From an uncultured Sutterella sp. (GTDB taxonomy: Bacteria > Pseudomonadota > Gammaproteobacteria > Burkholderiales > Burkholderiaceae_F), in the NCBI GenBank assembly GCA_905212345.1, contig CAJMEC010000020.1:1-27601 (forward strand): a stretch of 27,601 nucleotides of DNA, given 5' to 3'. Below are positions 7,620-15,667 of this stretch, piece after piece. The position numbers and the translations under genes are program-made. Each line of letters begins with the position of its first letter. Position 1 is the stretch's first letter. Under the pieces are notes generated by a model. That model had not been told where the DNA came from. It made no database searches and was given only the letters and a program-made list of their open reading frames with translations.

Positions 7620-8033
7620 TTATGGAGTCTTAATTGAGGTCATTTTTTCAATGATGGCATCAACCGTTTGCGTTTGTAGCTCAGCTTGCATTCGTTGGGT
7701 AACGGCACTCTTTATGCCGTTGCCGATGCCGTCCTTGCCTTCGTAAAGTGTTGCTTTAAGGGCTTCTTTCGCACAATCTTTGCCCAAAAGCCTCAATACA
7801 ACCGTTTGCGCTTTTGAGGTTGTCCGACTGGTCACTTGCGGACTGATCGTAGCGATTTCTCGGGCTGCTTTTGTTTGTCCTAAAGAGACAAAAGCCCATT
7901 GAGTGAGAACTTTTGTGTCCGCCTCAGAGGCGTTTTTAACAAGGCATCGGCCCAGTTCGTCTCCATATTGTCCGGCGCAGCACACTGAGCTCAGACCGAG
8001 CGAAGTTAGCATCAGAATAATAATTTTTTTCAT
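7620..8033 (-). CDS. Small secreted protein of unknown function
   Basis: Predicted exported protein of 137 residues that I do not recognise. A signal peptide is clear: MKKIIILMLTSLGLSSVCCA, with cleavage near residue 20. The mature part contains two Cys (GRCLVKN, GKDCAKEALK) that could form a disulfide, a QWAFVSLGQTKAA helix, and a mainly helical, Gln-rich tail. The ATG at 8033 is chosen because it opens the signal peptide and has AGGAA seven bases upstream; a longer frame to 8165 would run into tadA. It begins 23 bases downstream of the lyase start, with which it may share a transcript (it would be upstream), and is divergent from tadA. The pattern of a short secreted helical protein with two Cys is common in orphan proteobacterial families. 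Confidence 0.72.
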   Translation of the reverse strand: MKKIIILMLTSLGLSSVCCAGQYGDELGRCLVKNASEADTKVLTQWAFVSLGQTKAAREIATISPQVTSRTTSKAQTVVLRLLGKDCAKEALKATLYEGKDGIGNGIKSAVTQRMQAELQTQTVDAIIEKMTSIKTP

Positions 8034-8124
8034 GGTGGTTCCTTTTGCATTGTATTGTAGTGGGCTTGAATAGGTATTGGGTCTGAAAATCGCTAAAATA
8101 CACAAGTCAATATGGAGATCGGCT

Positions 8125-8985
8125 GTGAAGCGTTTTGTAGAACTCACCGTTAGAAAAGGAAGCACACTGGCTTCTCTGGAACGTCATAATCCGGAGGATC
8201 TGCACGTTGTGCTTGAGGCCTTTCTTACTTATTTACCGGATGATCTGATTTCAGCTTCAACCGCTCTTACCAAAGCTCAGGAATTCTTGGATGGGGCCGG
8301 TGATTGGTTGAGAGAGACGCCGGTATCCATTCTCTTGCAATCGCTAAAGAAGGGACTGATTTTTGAGGCGACGGTCGGTTACCGAAAAAATAGCCGAGAC
8401 CGCTACACACGCGCCGAGCTTGAGGACGCCGTGCTTCTTGAAGAAGAGAGAAGGGAAACGTTGCGAAACGTGATGCAAAAAGCCCTTCAGCAAAGAAACC
8501 GCGAGATTAATTCCAAAAAGCGTCAGACAAGTCCCTACGATCAACAGTTCATGCGTGAGGCGCTTGAATTTGCCCGTGAGGCTGCCCGGGTCGGTGAAGT
8601 GCCGGTGGGTTGCGTCATCGTTAAAGACGGCGCCATTATCGGTGTGGGTCGAAATCGTTCTATTGAAGACAATGACCCAAGTGCGCACGCTGAAGTTATT
8701 GCGATTCGTCAAGCTTCTCAAGCTTTGGAAAACTACCGTTTGTCAGGCTGCACGCTCTATGTGACACTGGAGCCTTGCGCAATGTGTGCAGGATTAATTG
8801 CCCACGCCAGAATTTCTCGAGTTGTTTTTGGGGCGCGCGATGAAAAGACGGGGGCTTACGGTGGCGTCTTTGATTTACAGACAACGGCAAAATTAAATCA
8901 CCGTGTGCAAGTGGATTCCGGTGTTTGCGCCAAAGAGGCCGCGGCTCTATTAACAGAATTTTTCGGGGAAAAACGCCATGCCTAG
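8125..8985 (+). CDS. tadA: tRNA adenosine-34 deaminase TadA with an extra N-terminal domain
   Basis: The C-terminal half (about residues 136-286) is a complete TadA, which deaminates A34 to inosine in tRNA-Arg(ACG). It has the zinc and proton-shuttle motifs HAE (His188, Glu190) and PCAMC (Cys218, Cys221), plus VGEVPVGCVIV and RNRSIEDNDPSAHAE. E. coli TadA is 167 residues; this one is 286 because of about 135 extra N-terminal residues that I do not recognise: an acidic and leucine-rich part followed by a basic helical linker (QQRNREINSKKRQ). The GTG at 8125 has GGAG seven bases upstream and is preferred over a TTG at 8077. The last eight bases overlap the LD-carboxypeptidase start, so the two are translationally coupled. 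Catalytic residues are all intact. Confidence 0.9.
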   Translation: MKRFVELTVRKGSTLASLERHNPEDLHVVLEAFLTYLPDDLISASTALTKAQEFLDGAGDWLRETPVSILLQSLKKGLIFEATVGYRKNSRDRYTRAELEDAVLLEEERRETLRNVMQKALQQRNREINSKKRQTSPYDQQFMREALEFAREAARVGEVPVGCVIVKDGAIIGVGRNRSIEDNDPSAHAEVIAIRQASQALENYRLSGCTLYVTLEPCAMCAGLIAHARISRVVFGARDEKTGAYGGVFDLQTTAKLNHRVQVDSGVCAKEAAALLTEFFGEKRHA

Positions 8986-9898
8986 TTATCCGATCCGTGT
9001 GGGTTTTTGCGCTCCTTCGCGCGCTGTTATGGATATTTCTACACCGGCGCTTGCCAAGTTGTATTTCACGGATAGAGGGGGCGATGTCGTTTTGCACGAC
9101 ACGGTTTTTAAGAATGTGAAGCAATTTGCGGGAACGGACGCTGAACGTGTAGACGGGCTGATGAGTTTGGCGTGCAATAAAGATATTGACCTTATTTTGC
9201 CGATTCGTGGCGGCTATGGTCTGTCCCGCATACTCGATAAAATTGACTATGACGCTATTGCCAGGCATTCACCAGTTTTTTGCGGATATTCAGATTTTAC
9301 GGCTTTTAATCTTGCCTACCTCACGAAAACCGGTCAGGTCAGTTATCAAGGCCCCAATGGCACGGATTTTGTCGACACGCCGGTATTTTTGACTGAAAAA
9401 AGTTTCCACTCCGCGCTCTTTAATGAAGAATGGGTCGCGTCTTTTCCGTGTAAAGAAGCCCCTGATTTGGATTTTGAAGGGACGCTTTGGGGTGGAAATC
9501 TCTCGATGGTTGTTGCCTTGCTGGGTACACCGTATTTTCCCGATATTGAAGGTGGAATTCTCTTTTTAGAAGACTGCAACGATCGCGCATACCGAATTGA
9601 GCGTCACATGGCTCAATTGGAAATGGCCGGTGTTTTAGCTAAACAAAAGGCGATTCTTTTTGGGGATTTCCGTGACGCTGATCCGGCGCATCCCAGGGAA
9701 AATGATTTCCTTTTCTCCGATGTGTTGGCCTATCTGCGTGAACGCTTGCCAGGCATGCCCATTTTGCACGGATTGCCTTTCGGCCATTCGCCCGTCAAGA
9801 TCACGTTGCCGGTAGGGGCACGCGTGCGGATGCGAACCGAAAAGGGCTATGTGGTGTTGTCCAGCAAAGAACATCCACGTGTTACGGCACGCTTTTAG
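8978..9898 (+). CDS. ldcA: LD-carboxypeptidase (peptidase family S66)
   Basis: Cytoplasmic murein tetrapeptide LD-carboxypeptidase, 306 residues, which removes the terminal D-Ala from recycled muropeptides. The Ser-Glu-His triad of the family is visible: Ser105 in CGYSDFTAF, Glu198 in LFLEDCNDRAYRIERH, and His270 in GLPFGHSPVKITLPVG. Other family marks are IRGGYGLSRIL and WGGNLSMV. The ATG overlaps the tadA stop by eight bases and has GGGGAAA upstream. The histidine kinase gene begins 13 bases after its stop, so the three genes form one apparent operon. No signal peptide is present, consistent with a recycling role. Microcin self-immunity (MccF) enzymes share the fold, but no microcin locus is visible here. 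Confidence 0.9.
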   Translation: MPSYPIRVGFCAPSRAVMDISTPALAKLYFTDRGGDVVLHDTVFKNVKQFAGTDAERVDGLMSLACNKDIDLILPIRGGYGLSRILDKIDYDAIARHSPVFCGYSDFTAFNLAYLTKTGQVSYQGPNGTDFVDTPVFLTEKSFHSALFNEEWVASFPCKEAPDLDFEGTLWGGNLSMVVALLGTPYFPDIEGGILFLEDCNDRAYRIERHMAQLEMAGVLAKQKAILFGDFRDADPAHPRENDFLFSDVLAYLRERLPGMPILHGLPFGHSPVKITLPVGARVRMRTEKGYVVLSSKEHPRVTARF

Positions 9899-9911
9899 TA
9901 TCTAAAAGAAA

Positions 9912-11801
9912 ATGTTGGGCTGGATTAAAGCGCAGTGGTTTCGCTTCGTCACCAATGGGGCTTTTTACAGTGAGAATATGTCCATTGCGCAGTGGCGTCG
10001 TCGTCACTCGCGTGTCCTTGTAAGGCAAATCTTAAGTTCTTTGAAGCTACAGCCAGTGTCGCTTGCCGTTGAAATAGCGGGAGCCTGTGTGACGGCTATG
10101 TTTTTGTGGCCGGTCGTTAACCCGATTTTATTGGTTTTTTGGCTACTGCTTGTTGGTGTCCATTTTTACGGAGCCATCGACTTTAATCGACGATTCTGGG
10201 CCGATCGATACCGTCACGCCCGTATCCACTTTTGGATGAAAGCCTGGATGGTTTTAGCTGTTGTAGGCGGTTTAATATGGGCGCTCGCCGGTATGACATT
10301 CGCTTATAACGTAGGCAATGATTCCGCTTCGCAGGTTATTCTTTTTTCTGTCATTTTGACGGTGACTTTTGCATCATGGCCGGTTTATGCCTGTTGGTTG
10401 CCAAGTCTTGTGGTCTTTACGCTTTGTTCAATCACCCCTTTGGTGCTACGGCTGGCACTCATCTTCGGCTGGTCCCGCCTGGTGATTGCCGCTCTTTTGA
10501 TTACCGTTGTGGTTTTTATGTTTTATTCCGGCCGGCGCTTTAACGAAATTGTGCTGATGTCGGTTCGCAACGACCAGGAAAATGAGATGCTCGTCAAGCG
10601 ACTGACGCTTGAGAAAAACTTGGCAGAAAAATTGCGCCGCGAAACTCAGGAACAAAGTCGCTTAAGAAGTAAATTTTTTACGGCCGCCAACCACGATATT
10701 CGTCAACCTTTGCAGGCCATTGGGATCTATATTCAGCTACTGAAGAAAAACGGCGATCCGAAAACGCAAGCCATTGTTGAGCAATTGTCAAAGACCACGC
10801 AGGGGCTACAGACGCTCGTGGCGCAAATTTTGGAAGTTTCAAAGCTTGAAACCGGTCATACCACTTCTAACCCTGAGCCGATAAAACTCTCCGCCTTATT
10901 GAATGAATTGGCCCTGGAATTTAAACCGCTTGCGAACGAAAAGGGGTTGGACTTCAGGTTGAAAAATTTGGACGTCAATGTCTATACCGATCCTCAATTG
11001 TTAACACGGGCTATCCGTAATCTGATCACGAATGCTATCGCCTACACACAAAAAGGTGAAATTTTATTGGCTGCCCGTTTAATCGCTGGAAAGCGGGTGA
11101 GTATTTGTGTCGTCGACAGCGGCGCGGGAATTGAAGAGGCTGAACAAAAACGCATCTTCGATTACTTTTACCGCAGTGAAAATACACGAAGTCATGCGGA
11201 GGGGTATGGACTTGGGCTTTCGATTGTTAAAGCCATCTGTGAGCAGCTTCAAATTAAGTTGACTCTGAGTTCAAGACCCGGACGGGGATCAATTTTCAGA
11301 ATGCAGCTGCCGGTTCATGAGGCTGAACAGGCAAGAATATTTACTCAAACGCGTCGAAAGGAACAAAGTATCGAAAAACTCGATGCAACGGTCGTTTTGA
11401 TTGAAGACAATACGCCGGTTCGGGAAAGTCTTAAAGCCTTGCTAGAAAGTTGGGGAGCAACCGTCATTTCGGCAGAAAAGTGTACACAGGCACTGACTCA
11501 GAGCATCCAAGAAAGTCCCAGAATTGATGCGGTGATCTCGGACTTTAACTTGGGCGAGGCTGAGGCCAATGGGCTGGAGTGCATCTTGAGGCTGTCTTTG
11601 GCCCGTGGGGTAAGATTGCCTGCGATTTTACTCACAGCCGTTTCCTCAGAGGTGATTGAAACGCACTATGTGAGAACCCTTCGCGTTTTGGGTGAGCGAG
11701 AAGCCGCGCTTTTTGCCATGCCCCGTATTATGCAAAAGCCTGTGAGCGGTGAGGCACTTAATGAGGCCTTGCGTGAATTAAGCGAAGAGAAAAATTATTA
11801 G
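9912..11801 (+). CDS. Membrane hybrid sensor histidine kinase with C-terminal receiver domain
   Basis: Hybrid kinase of 629 residues. About six hydrophobic segments between residues 50 and 205 form an integral membrane sensor with almost no periplasmic domain. A coiled linker (220-250) leads to the phosphoacceptor motif ANHDIRQPLQAI (His261), an N box (RNLITNAIAYTQ), G1 (DSGAGI, Asp402) and G2 (GYGLGLSIVK). The C-terminal receiver (about 494-625) has Asp499, phosphoacceptor Asp544 (ISDFNLGEAEANG), Thr575 and Lys609. This HDxRQP class often pairs with NarL-type regulators, and one lies immediately downstream on the other strand, the two stops overlapping by four bases. The ribosome-binding site is weak, fitting coupling to ldcA 13 bases upstream. 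The signal sensed is unknown; membrane or lipid state is a guess. Confidence 0.88.
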   Translation: MLGWIKAQWFRFVTNGAFYSENMSIAQWRRRHSRVLVRQILSSLKLQPVSLAVEIAGACVTAMFLWPVVNPILLVFWLLLVGVHFYGAIDFNRRFWADRYRHARIHFWMKAWMVLAVVGGLIWALAGMTFAYNVGNDSASQVILFSVILTVTFASWPVYACWLPSLVVFTLCSITPLVLRLALIFGWSRLVIAALLITVVVFMFYSGRRFNEIVLMSVRNDQENEMLVKRLTLEKNLAEKLRRETQEQSRLRSKFFTAANHDIRQPLQAIGIYIQLLKKNGDPKTQAIVEQLSKTTQGLQTLVAQILEVSKLETGHTTSNPEPIKLSALLNELALEFKPLANEKGLDFRLKNLDVNVYTDPQLLTRAIRNLITNAIAYTQKGEILLAARLIAGKRVSICVVDSGAGIEEAEQKRIFDYFYRSENTRSHAEGYGLGLSIVKAICEQLQIKLTLSSRPGRGSIFRMQLPVHEAEQARIFTQTRRKEQSIEKLDATVVLIEDNTPVRESLKALLESWGATVISAEKCTQALTQSIQESPRIDAVISDFNLGEAEANGLECILRLSLARGVRLPAILLTAVSSEVIETHYVRTLRVLGEREAALFAMPRIMQKPVSGEALNEALRELSEEKNY

Positions 11802-12454
11802 ATTCCTACATCAAAACCGTGTCTGCGGGCTTCAAGCAGTGCTTCCGTTCGATTGCTGGCTCCAAAGGCTCTGTAAATAGCCGTGACATGGGTCTTGACC
11901 GTGCCTTCTGAGAGATTAAGTTCCTTACAAATGCGCTTGATGGGGGCGCCTTTGGCAAGCAGCTCCAAAACATCCTTTTGACGTTCGGTCAAATGCACGC
12001 TACCGGCCTCTCCCAGTGGTTCTCTTGAGGTCAAAAGCCCTGTTTTTTGAGCTTGGTTCAATAATTTGACCGGAATATAAACGCCACCTTTAAGAACAAA
12101 ACTGATGGCAGAGGTGAGCAGACCTGCTTCTAACGATTTGGGGATAAAGCCGGCGGCACCCATCTGCAGAACTTTCACGATACTGTGCTGATCCTGAAGA
12201 CCGCTCATCACCAAAATTTTCAGAGTCGGATGCGCGGCGACAATCCCTTCCATAAGTGAGGTCCCTTGCACTCCCGGCATGGATAGATCCAAAATCATCA
12301 AGTCGGCCGTCGCGCCGTACTGGTCGGCAAGCGCCACCGCCTCTTCTTTCGTATTGGCTGTGTAAACCGTATTGTCCTGGCCGTCATAGTCTTTTAAAAG
12401 CATTTCCAAGGCCATCGTGACAATGGAGTGGTCATCAACAACTAAAAATTGCAT
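11798..12454 (-). CDS. NarL/FixJ-family response regulator
   Basis: DNA-binding response regulator of 218 residues. The receiver has VVDDHS (Asp7, Asp8), phosphoacceptor Asp56 (LMILDLSMPGVQG), Ser84 and Lys106 (FIPKSL). The C-terminal LuxR-type helix-turn-helix (about 150-215) reads LTERQKDVLELLAKGAP then LNLSEGTVKTHVTAIYRAF. The ATG at 12454 begins the receiver fold; a longer frame to 12562 adds 36 residues with no family character. It is tail to tail with the hybrid kinase gene, the likely partner, although they are not in one operon. Upstream and divergent is the ccmC-like gene, which it might control; that is inference from position only. Confidence 0.88.
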   Translation of the reverse strand: MQFLVVDDHSIVTMALEMLLKDYDGQDNTVYTANTKEEAVALADQYGATADLMILDLSMPGVQGTSLMEGIVAAHPTLKILVMSGLQDQHSIVKVLQMGAAGFIPKSLEAGLLTSAISFVLKGGVYIPVKLLNQAQKTGLLTSREPLGEAGSVHLTERQKDVLELLAKGAPIKRICKELNLSEGTVKTHVTAIYRAFGASNRTEALLEARRHGFDVGI

Positions 12455-12590
12455 CCTGTCTGTCCTAAAATTTGATCTATTAATTTTAAGCGAAGAACGA
12501 TTCAAAAAACGTCGACTAAAATGACAATTTAACTCTTTGCCTAAAAACAGAAAAAGGAGCAATTTTTAGAAATTCTCGCGCCTTGCTACA

Positions 12591-13349
12591 ATGGCCAACG
12601 ATAATTTATTTTCAATAAACATGGTCAATCCCAAGACTTATTACTTTTCCTTTGCCCAATTTATTCCGGTTCTGTTGCTGATTTCTGTGGCGAGCCTGGC
12701 GGCAGCACTGCTTTGGATGCTTAGTTATTCCGATACAACGGCTATCGGGCAAGCCGATATCTATTGGGTGTTTTATTTGCACATTGCCGCTGCCGGCGTT
12801 GCTCTTTTGAGCTATGGGGTGGTTTGTTTGGCCAGTCTGATGCAATTGGCCAATCCTCAGGCGCTCATGCCGATTGTCTTTTCTCATGCCTTTGCGCCCA
12901 GCGGTTTTGTCATGACGCTTTTTTCTTTGGGTGCCGGGGCTTTGTTTGGCCGTCCCATGTGGGGGGCGTATTGGATTTGGGATTCCCGATTGACGGCCCT
13001 TTTGATTTTGCTTGTGTTTTTTACGGCCTTTATTTCCCTGTCAGCCTCCAAGGTTAACCACAAACGTGAGGTCAATGATAAAAGAGCCTCTATCTCGGCC
13101 ATACTGGGTGTTATTGTGGTGCCTGTTTTGTACGTCTTTTTTGATCTTTTTACGCCGATGGCCCACGACCTGGAAAACAGTCTTATTCGCTCCAATGGTC
13201 GCGATGCTTACGTATTAATGTCGCTTTTTATGCTCACTCTTTTCACTTATTCTTTGGCCATGGCTCTGAGCCGTTGCAGAACGGTGATATTAGAGCGTGA
13301 ACGCCGGGCCGTTTGGGCACAGGATGCCGCTTTAGAAGGGGAACTGTGA
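12591..13349 (+). CDS. ccmC: CcmC-like haem exporter / cytochrome c biogenesis membrane protein
   Basis: Integral membrane protein of 252 residues with six predicted membrane segments. CcmC loads haem onto CcmE in the system I cytochrome c maturation pathway. Seen here: YLHIAAAG with the first haem-ligand His, the tryptophan-rich haem motif GRPMWGAYWIWDSRLTA on the periplasmic side, and a second candidate His in TPMAHDLENS. The start is uncertain: ATG 12591 has no ribosome-binding site and overlaps a -10-like TACAAT (12587-12592), while ATG 12621 also lacks one. The stop overlaps the next gene's ATG by one base (TGATG), marking a ccmC-ccmD pair. The other ccm genes (A, B, E-H) are not in the window. 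CcsA/CcmF relatives share the motif, but the size and the CcmD partner favour CcmC. Confidence 0.82.
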   Translation: MANDNLFSINMVNPKTYYFSFAQFIPVLLLISVASLAAALLWMLSYSDTTAIGQADIYWVFYLHIAAAGVALLSYGVVCLASLMQLANPQALMPIVFSHAFAPSGFVMTLFSLGAGALFGRPMWGAYWIWDSRLTALLILLVFFTAFISLSASKVNHKREVNDKRASISAILGVIVVPVLYVFFDLFTPMAHDLENSLIRSNGRDAYVLMSLFMLTLFTYSLAMALSRCRTVILERERRAVWAQDAALEGEL

Positions 13350-13537
13350 TGCAGGAAGGCTTTTTTCTTTTCAATTTAACCGAGCAAGGCCATAGTGTTG
13401 TATTGGTGTTCTTATTGGCTGCTGTTTTAGCTGTGGCTGAGATTTGGAGTTTGAAGTCCCGTCGAGCCAAGGCTTATCACGCCTTGCTTCGTGAAGCGCG
13501 CGCTCGTTTGAGCGAAATGCGTTTGCGTATCGATTAA
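13349..13537 (+). CDS. ccmD: CcmD-like haem exporter accessory protein
   Basis: Tiny membrane protein of 62 residues. A short N-terminal stretch (MQEGFFLFNLTEQGH) is followed by one membrane segment (SVVLVFLLAAVLAVAEIWSL, about 16-35) and a basic cytoplasmic tail (KSRRAKAYHALLREARARL). This is the topology of CcmD, which is needed to release holo-CcmE from the CcmABCD complex. Sequence similarity in CcmD is always low, so the call rests on topology plus the one-base overlap with ccmC. The ATG at 13349 is chosen over an upstream start inside ccmC. A strong terminator follows. Confidence 0.7.
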   Translation: MQEGFFLFNLTEQGHSVVLVFLLAAVLAVAEIWSLKSRRAKAYHALLREARARLSEMRLRID

Positions 13538-13552
13538 TACAATATTGAAGAA

Positions 13553-13591
13553 AAAAGTCGTGGCAACGGACCGATCGTTGCCACGACTTTT
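13553..13591. terminator. Strong rho-independent terminator after ccmCD
   Basis: Perfect 16-bp stem (13553-13568 with 13576-13591), seven-base loop, A-run on the left and T-run on the right, so it can work in both directions. It lies 15 bases after the ccmD stop. Confidence 0.88.
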
Positions 13592-13677
13592 GTGTCTGAA
13601 ACAGAATCTGTTCATCCACGCCCTTAATTTAGCATAAGACACTAATGGTTTGTACCTATTTGAGCCAGAGAAAATCC

Positions 13678-13701
13678 AATGTTTGAGAAAAAACAAACAT
13701 T
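13678..13701 (-). terminator. Weak AT-rich hairpin downstream of rlhA
   Basis: Perfect 8-bp stem AATGTTTG/CAAACATT with an eight-base loop, followed on the minus strand by GGATTTTCTC. It lies 29 bases past the rlhA stop. Its low GC content makes it a doubtful terminator; the stronger hairpin at 13553-13591 may do the job for both directions. Confidence 0.3.
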
Positions 13702-13729
13702 CGCTCGATTCAAACAAAATTTCATCTTG

Positions 13730-15667
13730 CTATAAGATTTTCTTAAGGTTGATCTTGCCAAGGCTTACATCGCTCTTTACTTTACCGAGCAATGTCATCT
13801 CACACTTTTTACAGTCAAATGTCGCCCGATAAGTATTGGGTCCGGATTTTAAAACTAAAGGATCAGGCCGGAATTTTTCTTTTAAAGTGGGATCCGCTTT
13901 AACTTTTTCAATGTTATCTTTCAAACAAAGTCCCAACGCATAGCGCACGCAGTGTTTGGTCACCATGAGCGGCAGCTCATGTCTGACACACCCGCTCTCG
14001 AGTGCAGGCTCTGTGATGCGCGCATGGTGGCGTTCATAAAAAAGAACCGCTTTTTCATTGAGAACATTGGCTCGGAAGTCGACGGCATCGGGATAGGGGA
14101 GCTGTTCGCTCAATTGAGAGCGTTCAAGCCTCCTAAAGTGTTTCTGTCTTTCTTCGGCTAACATCACGCAAGCTTCACGTCTCATGTGATTGACGATGCT
14201 GGCCGGTGCGAAAATGCCTTCATCATCTATTTTAAGAGCCGTGATTTCAAAATCCGTATCCCCGGTTTTTCTTAAATTCTTTTCTATGTTCAGTTTGTTT
14301 TTGTCAATTTGAGAAGCTTTTTGCAGCTCCTGTTCTTCTGAATAAACTGTTGTACTGTTGCCGCGATGGTCACTGAGCGTCAGTGAAAATCTTTTTTCAT
14401 CGACACTCCATTTTGCCTGAACACCGATTAGACGTTTAGCGGTTGGTTTCGATAAAGCCTCCTCCCACGCCTGATCACGGTTGCGGTAAAGAATTGTGCC
14501 CGGGGCAAGTTGCGGATGTTTTTTCAATATGGGACGTTCGCGCAAAGTCAGACGCCAGCGGCCGGGCTCAATTTCTTGCGCGCGGTTAACGGCAAACCCC
14601 ATGAGTGTTTTTTCTCGTGTGAGATAAGTCAGCCCATCGGCGTTGTGCAGCGCTTCGCAAGAGCGCACTTCAATGGCTTCAGCCGTTACTTTGAGAATTT
14701 TCCCAATTCTTTCACCGGCGTTTTTCGGGGTTTCAAAAACGGCCATGTCATGGTGACGGCCCTGCGTGAAATAATCCGTAAACCCACGGTTAAAGGATTT
14801 TTGAGGGGCTGGCGTGAAATCAATGAGACTTCTTCCGTCACTGGCTCGGTGTAAATCATCTCTTTTCTCAAGAATCTTATCGATCATTTGCCGATAATGA
14901 GCCGTGATATTTTTGACATAGGCGGCATCTTTCAAACGGCCTTCAATTTTGAAGCTTCTGACACCGGCGTTAATTAAAGCCTCTAAGTTTTCAGTCTGAT
15001 TATTGTCTTTTAAGGACAGTACATGGCGCTCGTGAATGAGCTCTTTTCCGTCTTCAGTGTAAACACTATAGGGAAGTCGGCACAGTTGAGCGCAGGCACC
15101 GCGGTTGGCGCTTCTGCCGGTTGCGGCAAAACTTGCATAGCATTGTCCGGAGTAACTGACGCAAAGTGCGCCATGAATAAAAAATTCAATTCGGGCGGAC
15201 TGAAGCGCTTCATAACTTTTGCGGATTTGCTCAAGACTCATTTCGCGGGCTAAGACCACTTGAGAAAATCCGACGCTTTCGAGAAAACGGGCTTTAGCGG
15301 GGGTGCGGACATCACATTGTGTGGAAGCATGCAATTGAATCGGGGGAAGGTCGCTATCCAAAATCCCCATATCTTGAACAATAAGCGCGTCAACTCCGTT
15401 TTCGTACGCAAGCCACGCTAAGCGAACCGCCTCTTTGAGTTCGTCATCGTTAACGATGGTGTTAAGCGTCATATAGACGCGGGCGTTGAAGCGGTGGGCA
15501 AAGTCAGTAAGTCTTTTAATATCGGCAAATGCGTTGGCCGCTTCGACTCGGGCGCCGAAACCGGGACCGCCGATATAGACGGCATCGGCTCCGTGCAAAA
15601 TGGCTTCAATGCCGACATCAGCATTTTTTGCCGGCGCTAAAAGTTCAAGTGCTTGAGATTCTTTCAC
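13730..15667 (-). CDS. rlhA: 23S rRNA C2501 hydroxylase RlhA (U32 peptidase family)
   Basis: Iron-sulfur enzyme of 645 residues resembling E. coli RlhA (YdcP, 653 residues), which installs 5-hydroxycytidine at 23S rRNA position 2501 using prephenate. Family marks: LELLAPAKNADVGIEAILHG, HGADAVYIGGPGFGAR, QLHASTQCDV, EFFIHGALCVSYSGQCY and GRSANRGACAQLCRLPY, whose Cys169, Cys176, Cys192 and neighbouring Cys196 are candidate cluster ligands, then RSFKIEGRLKD. The long C-terminal part ends with MVTKHCVRYALGLC and a CKKC pair, as in RlhA and unlike the shorter tRNA hydroxylase TrhP. The start is GTG at 15667, forming a GTGA overlap with the upstream ankyrin gene. It is the last gene of the tatD-ankyrin-rlhA operon. 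Confidence 0.9.
   Translation of the reverse strand: MKESQALELLAPAKNADVGIEAILHGADAVYIGGPGFGARVEAANAFADIKRLTDFAHRFNARVYMTLNTIVNDDELKEAVRLAWLAYENGVDALIVQDMGILDSDLPPIQLHASTQCDVRTPAKARFLESVGFSQVVLAREMSLEQIRKSYEALQSARIEFFIHGALCVSYSGQCYASFAATGRSANRGACAQLCRLPYSVYTEDGKELIHERHVLSLKDNNQTENLEALINAGVRSFKIEGRLKDAAYVKNITAHYRQMIDKILEKRDDLHRASDGRSLIDFTPAPQKSFNRGFTDYFTQGRHHDMAVFETPKNAGERIGKILKVTAEAIEVRSCEALHNADGLTYLTREKTLMGFAVNRAQEIEPGRWRLTLRERPILKKHPQLAPGTILYRNRDQAWEEALSKPTAKRLIGVQAKWSVDEKRFSLTLSDHRGNSTTVYSEEQELQKASQIDKNKLNIEKNLRKTGDTDFEITALKIDDEGIFAPASIVNHMRREACVMLAEERQKHFRRLERSQLSEQLPYPDAVDFRANVLNEKAVLFYERHHARITEPALESGCVRHELPLMVTKHCVRYALGLCLKDNIEKVKADPTLKEKFRPDPLVLKSGPNTYRATFDCKKCEMTLLGKVKSDVSLGKINLKKIL

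Noticed and set aside
12455..12562. N-terminal extension of the NarL-type regulator to an upstream ATG
   Set aside because: The extra 36 residues have no receiver-domain character, and the shorter start begins exactly at the conserved first strand.
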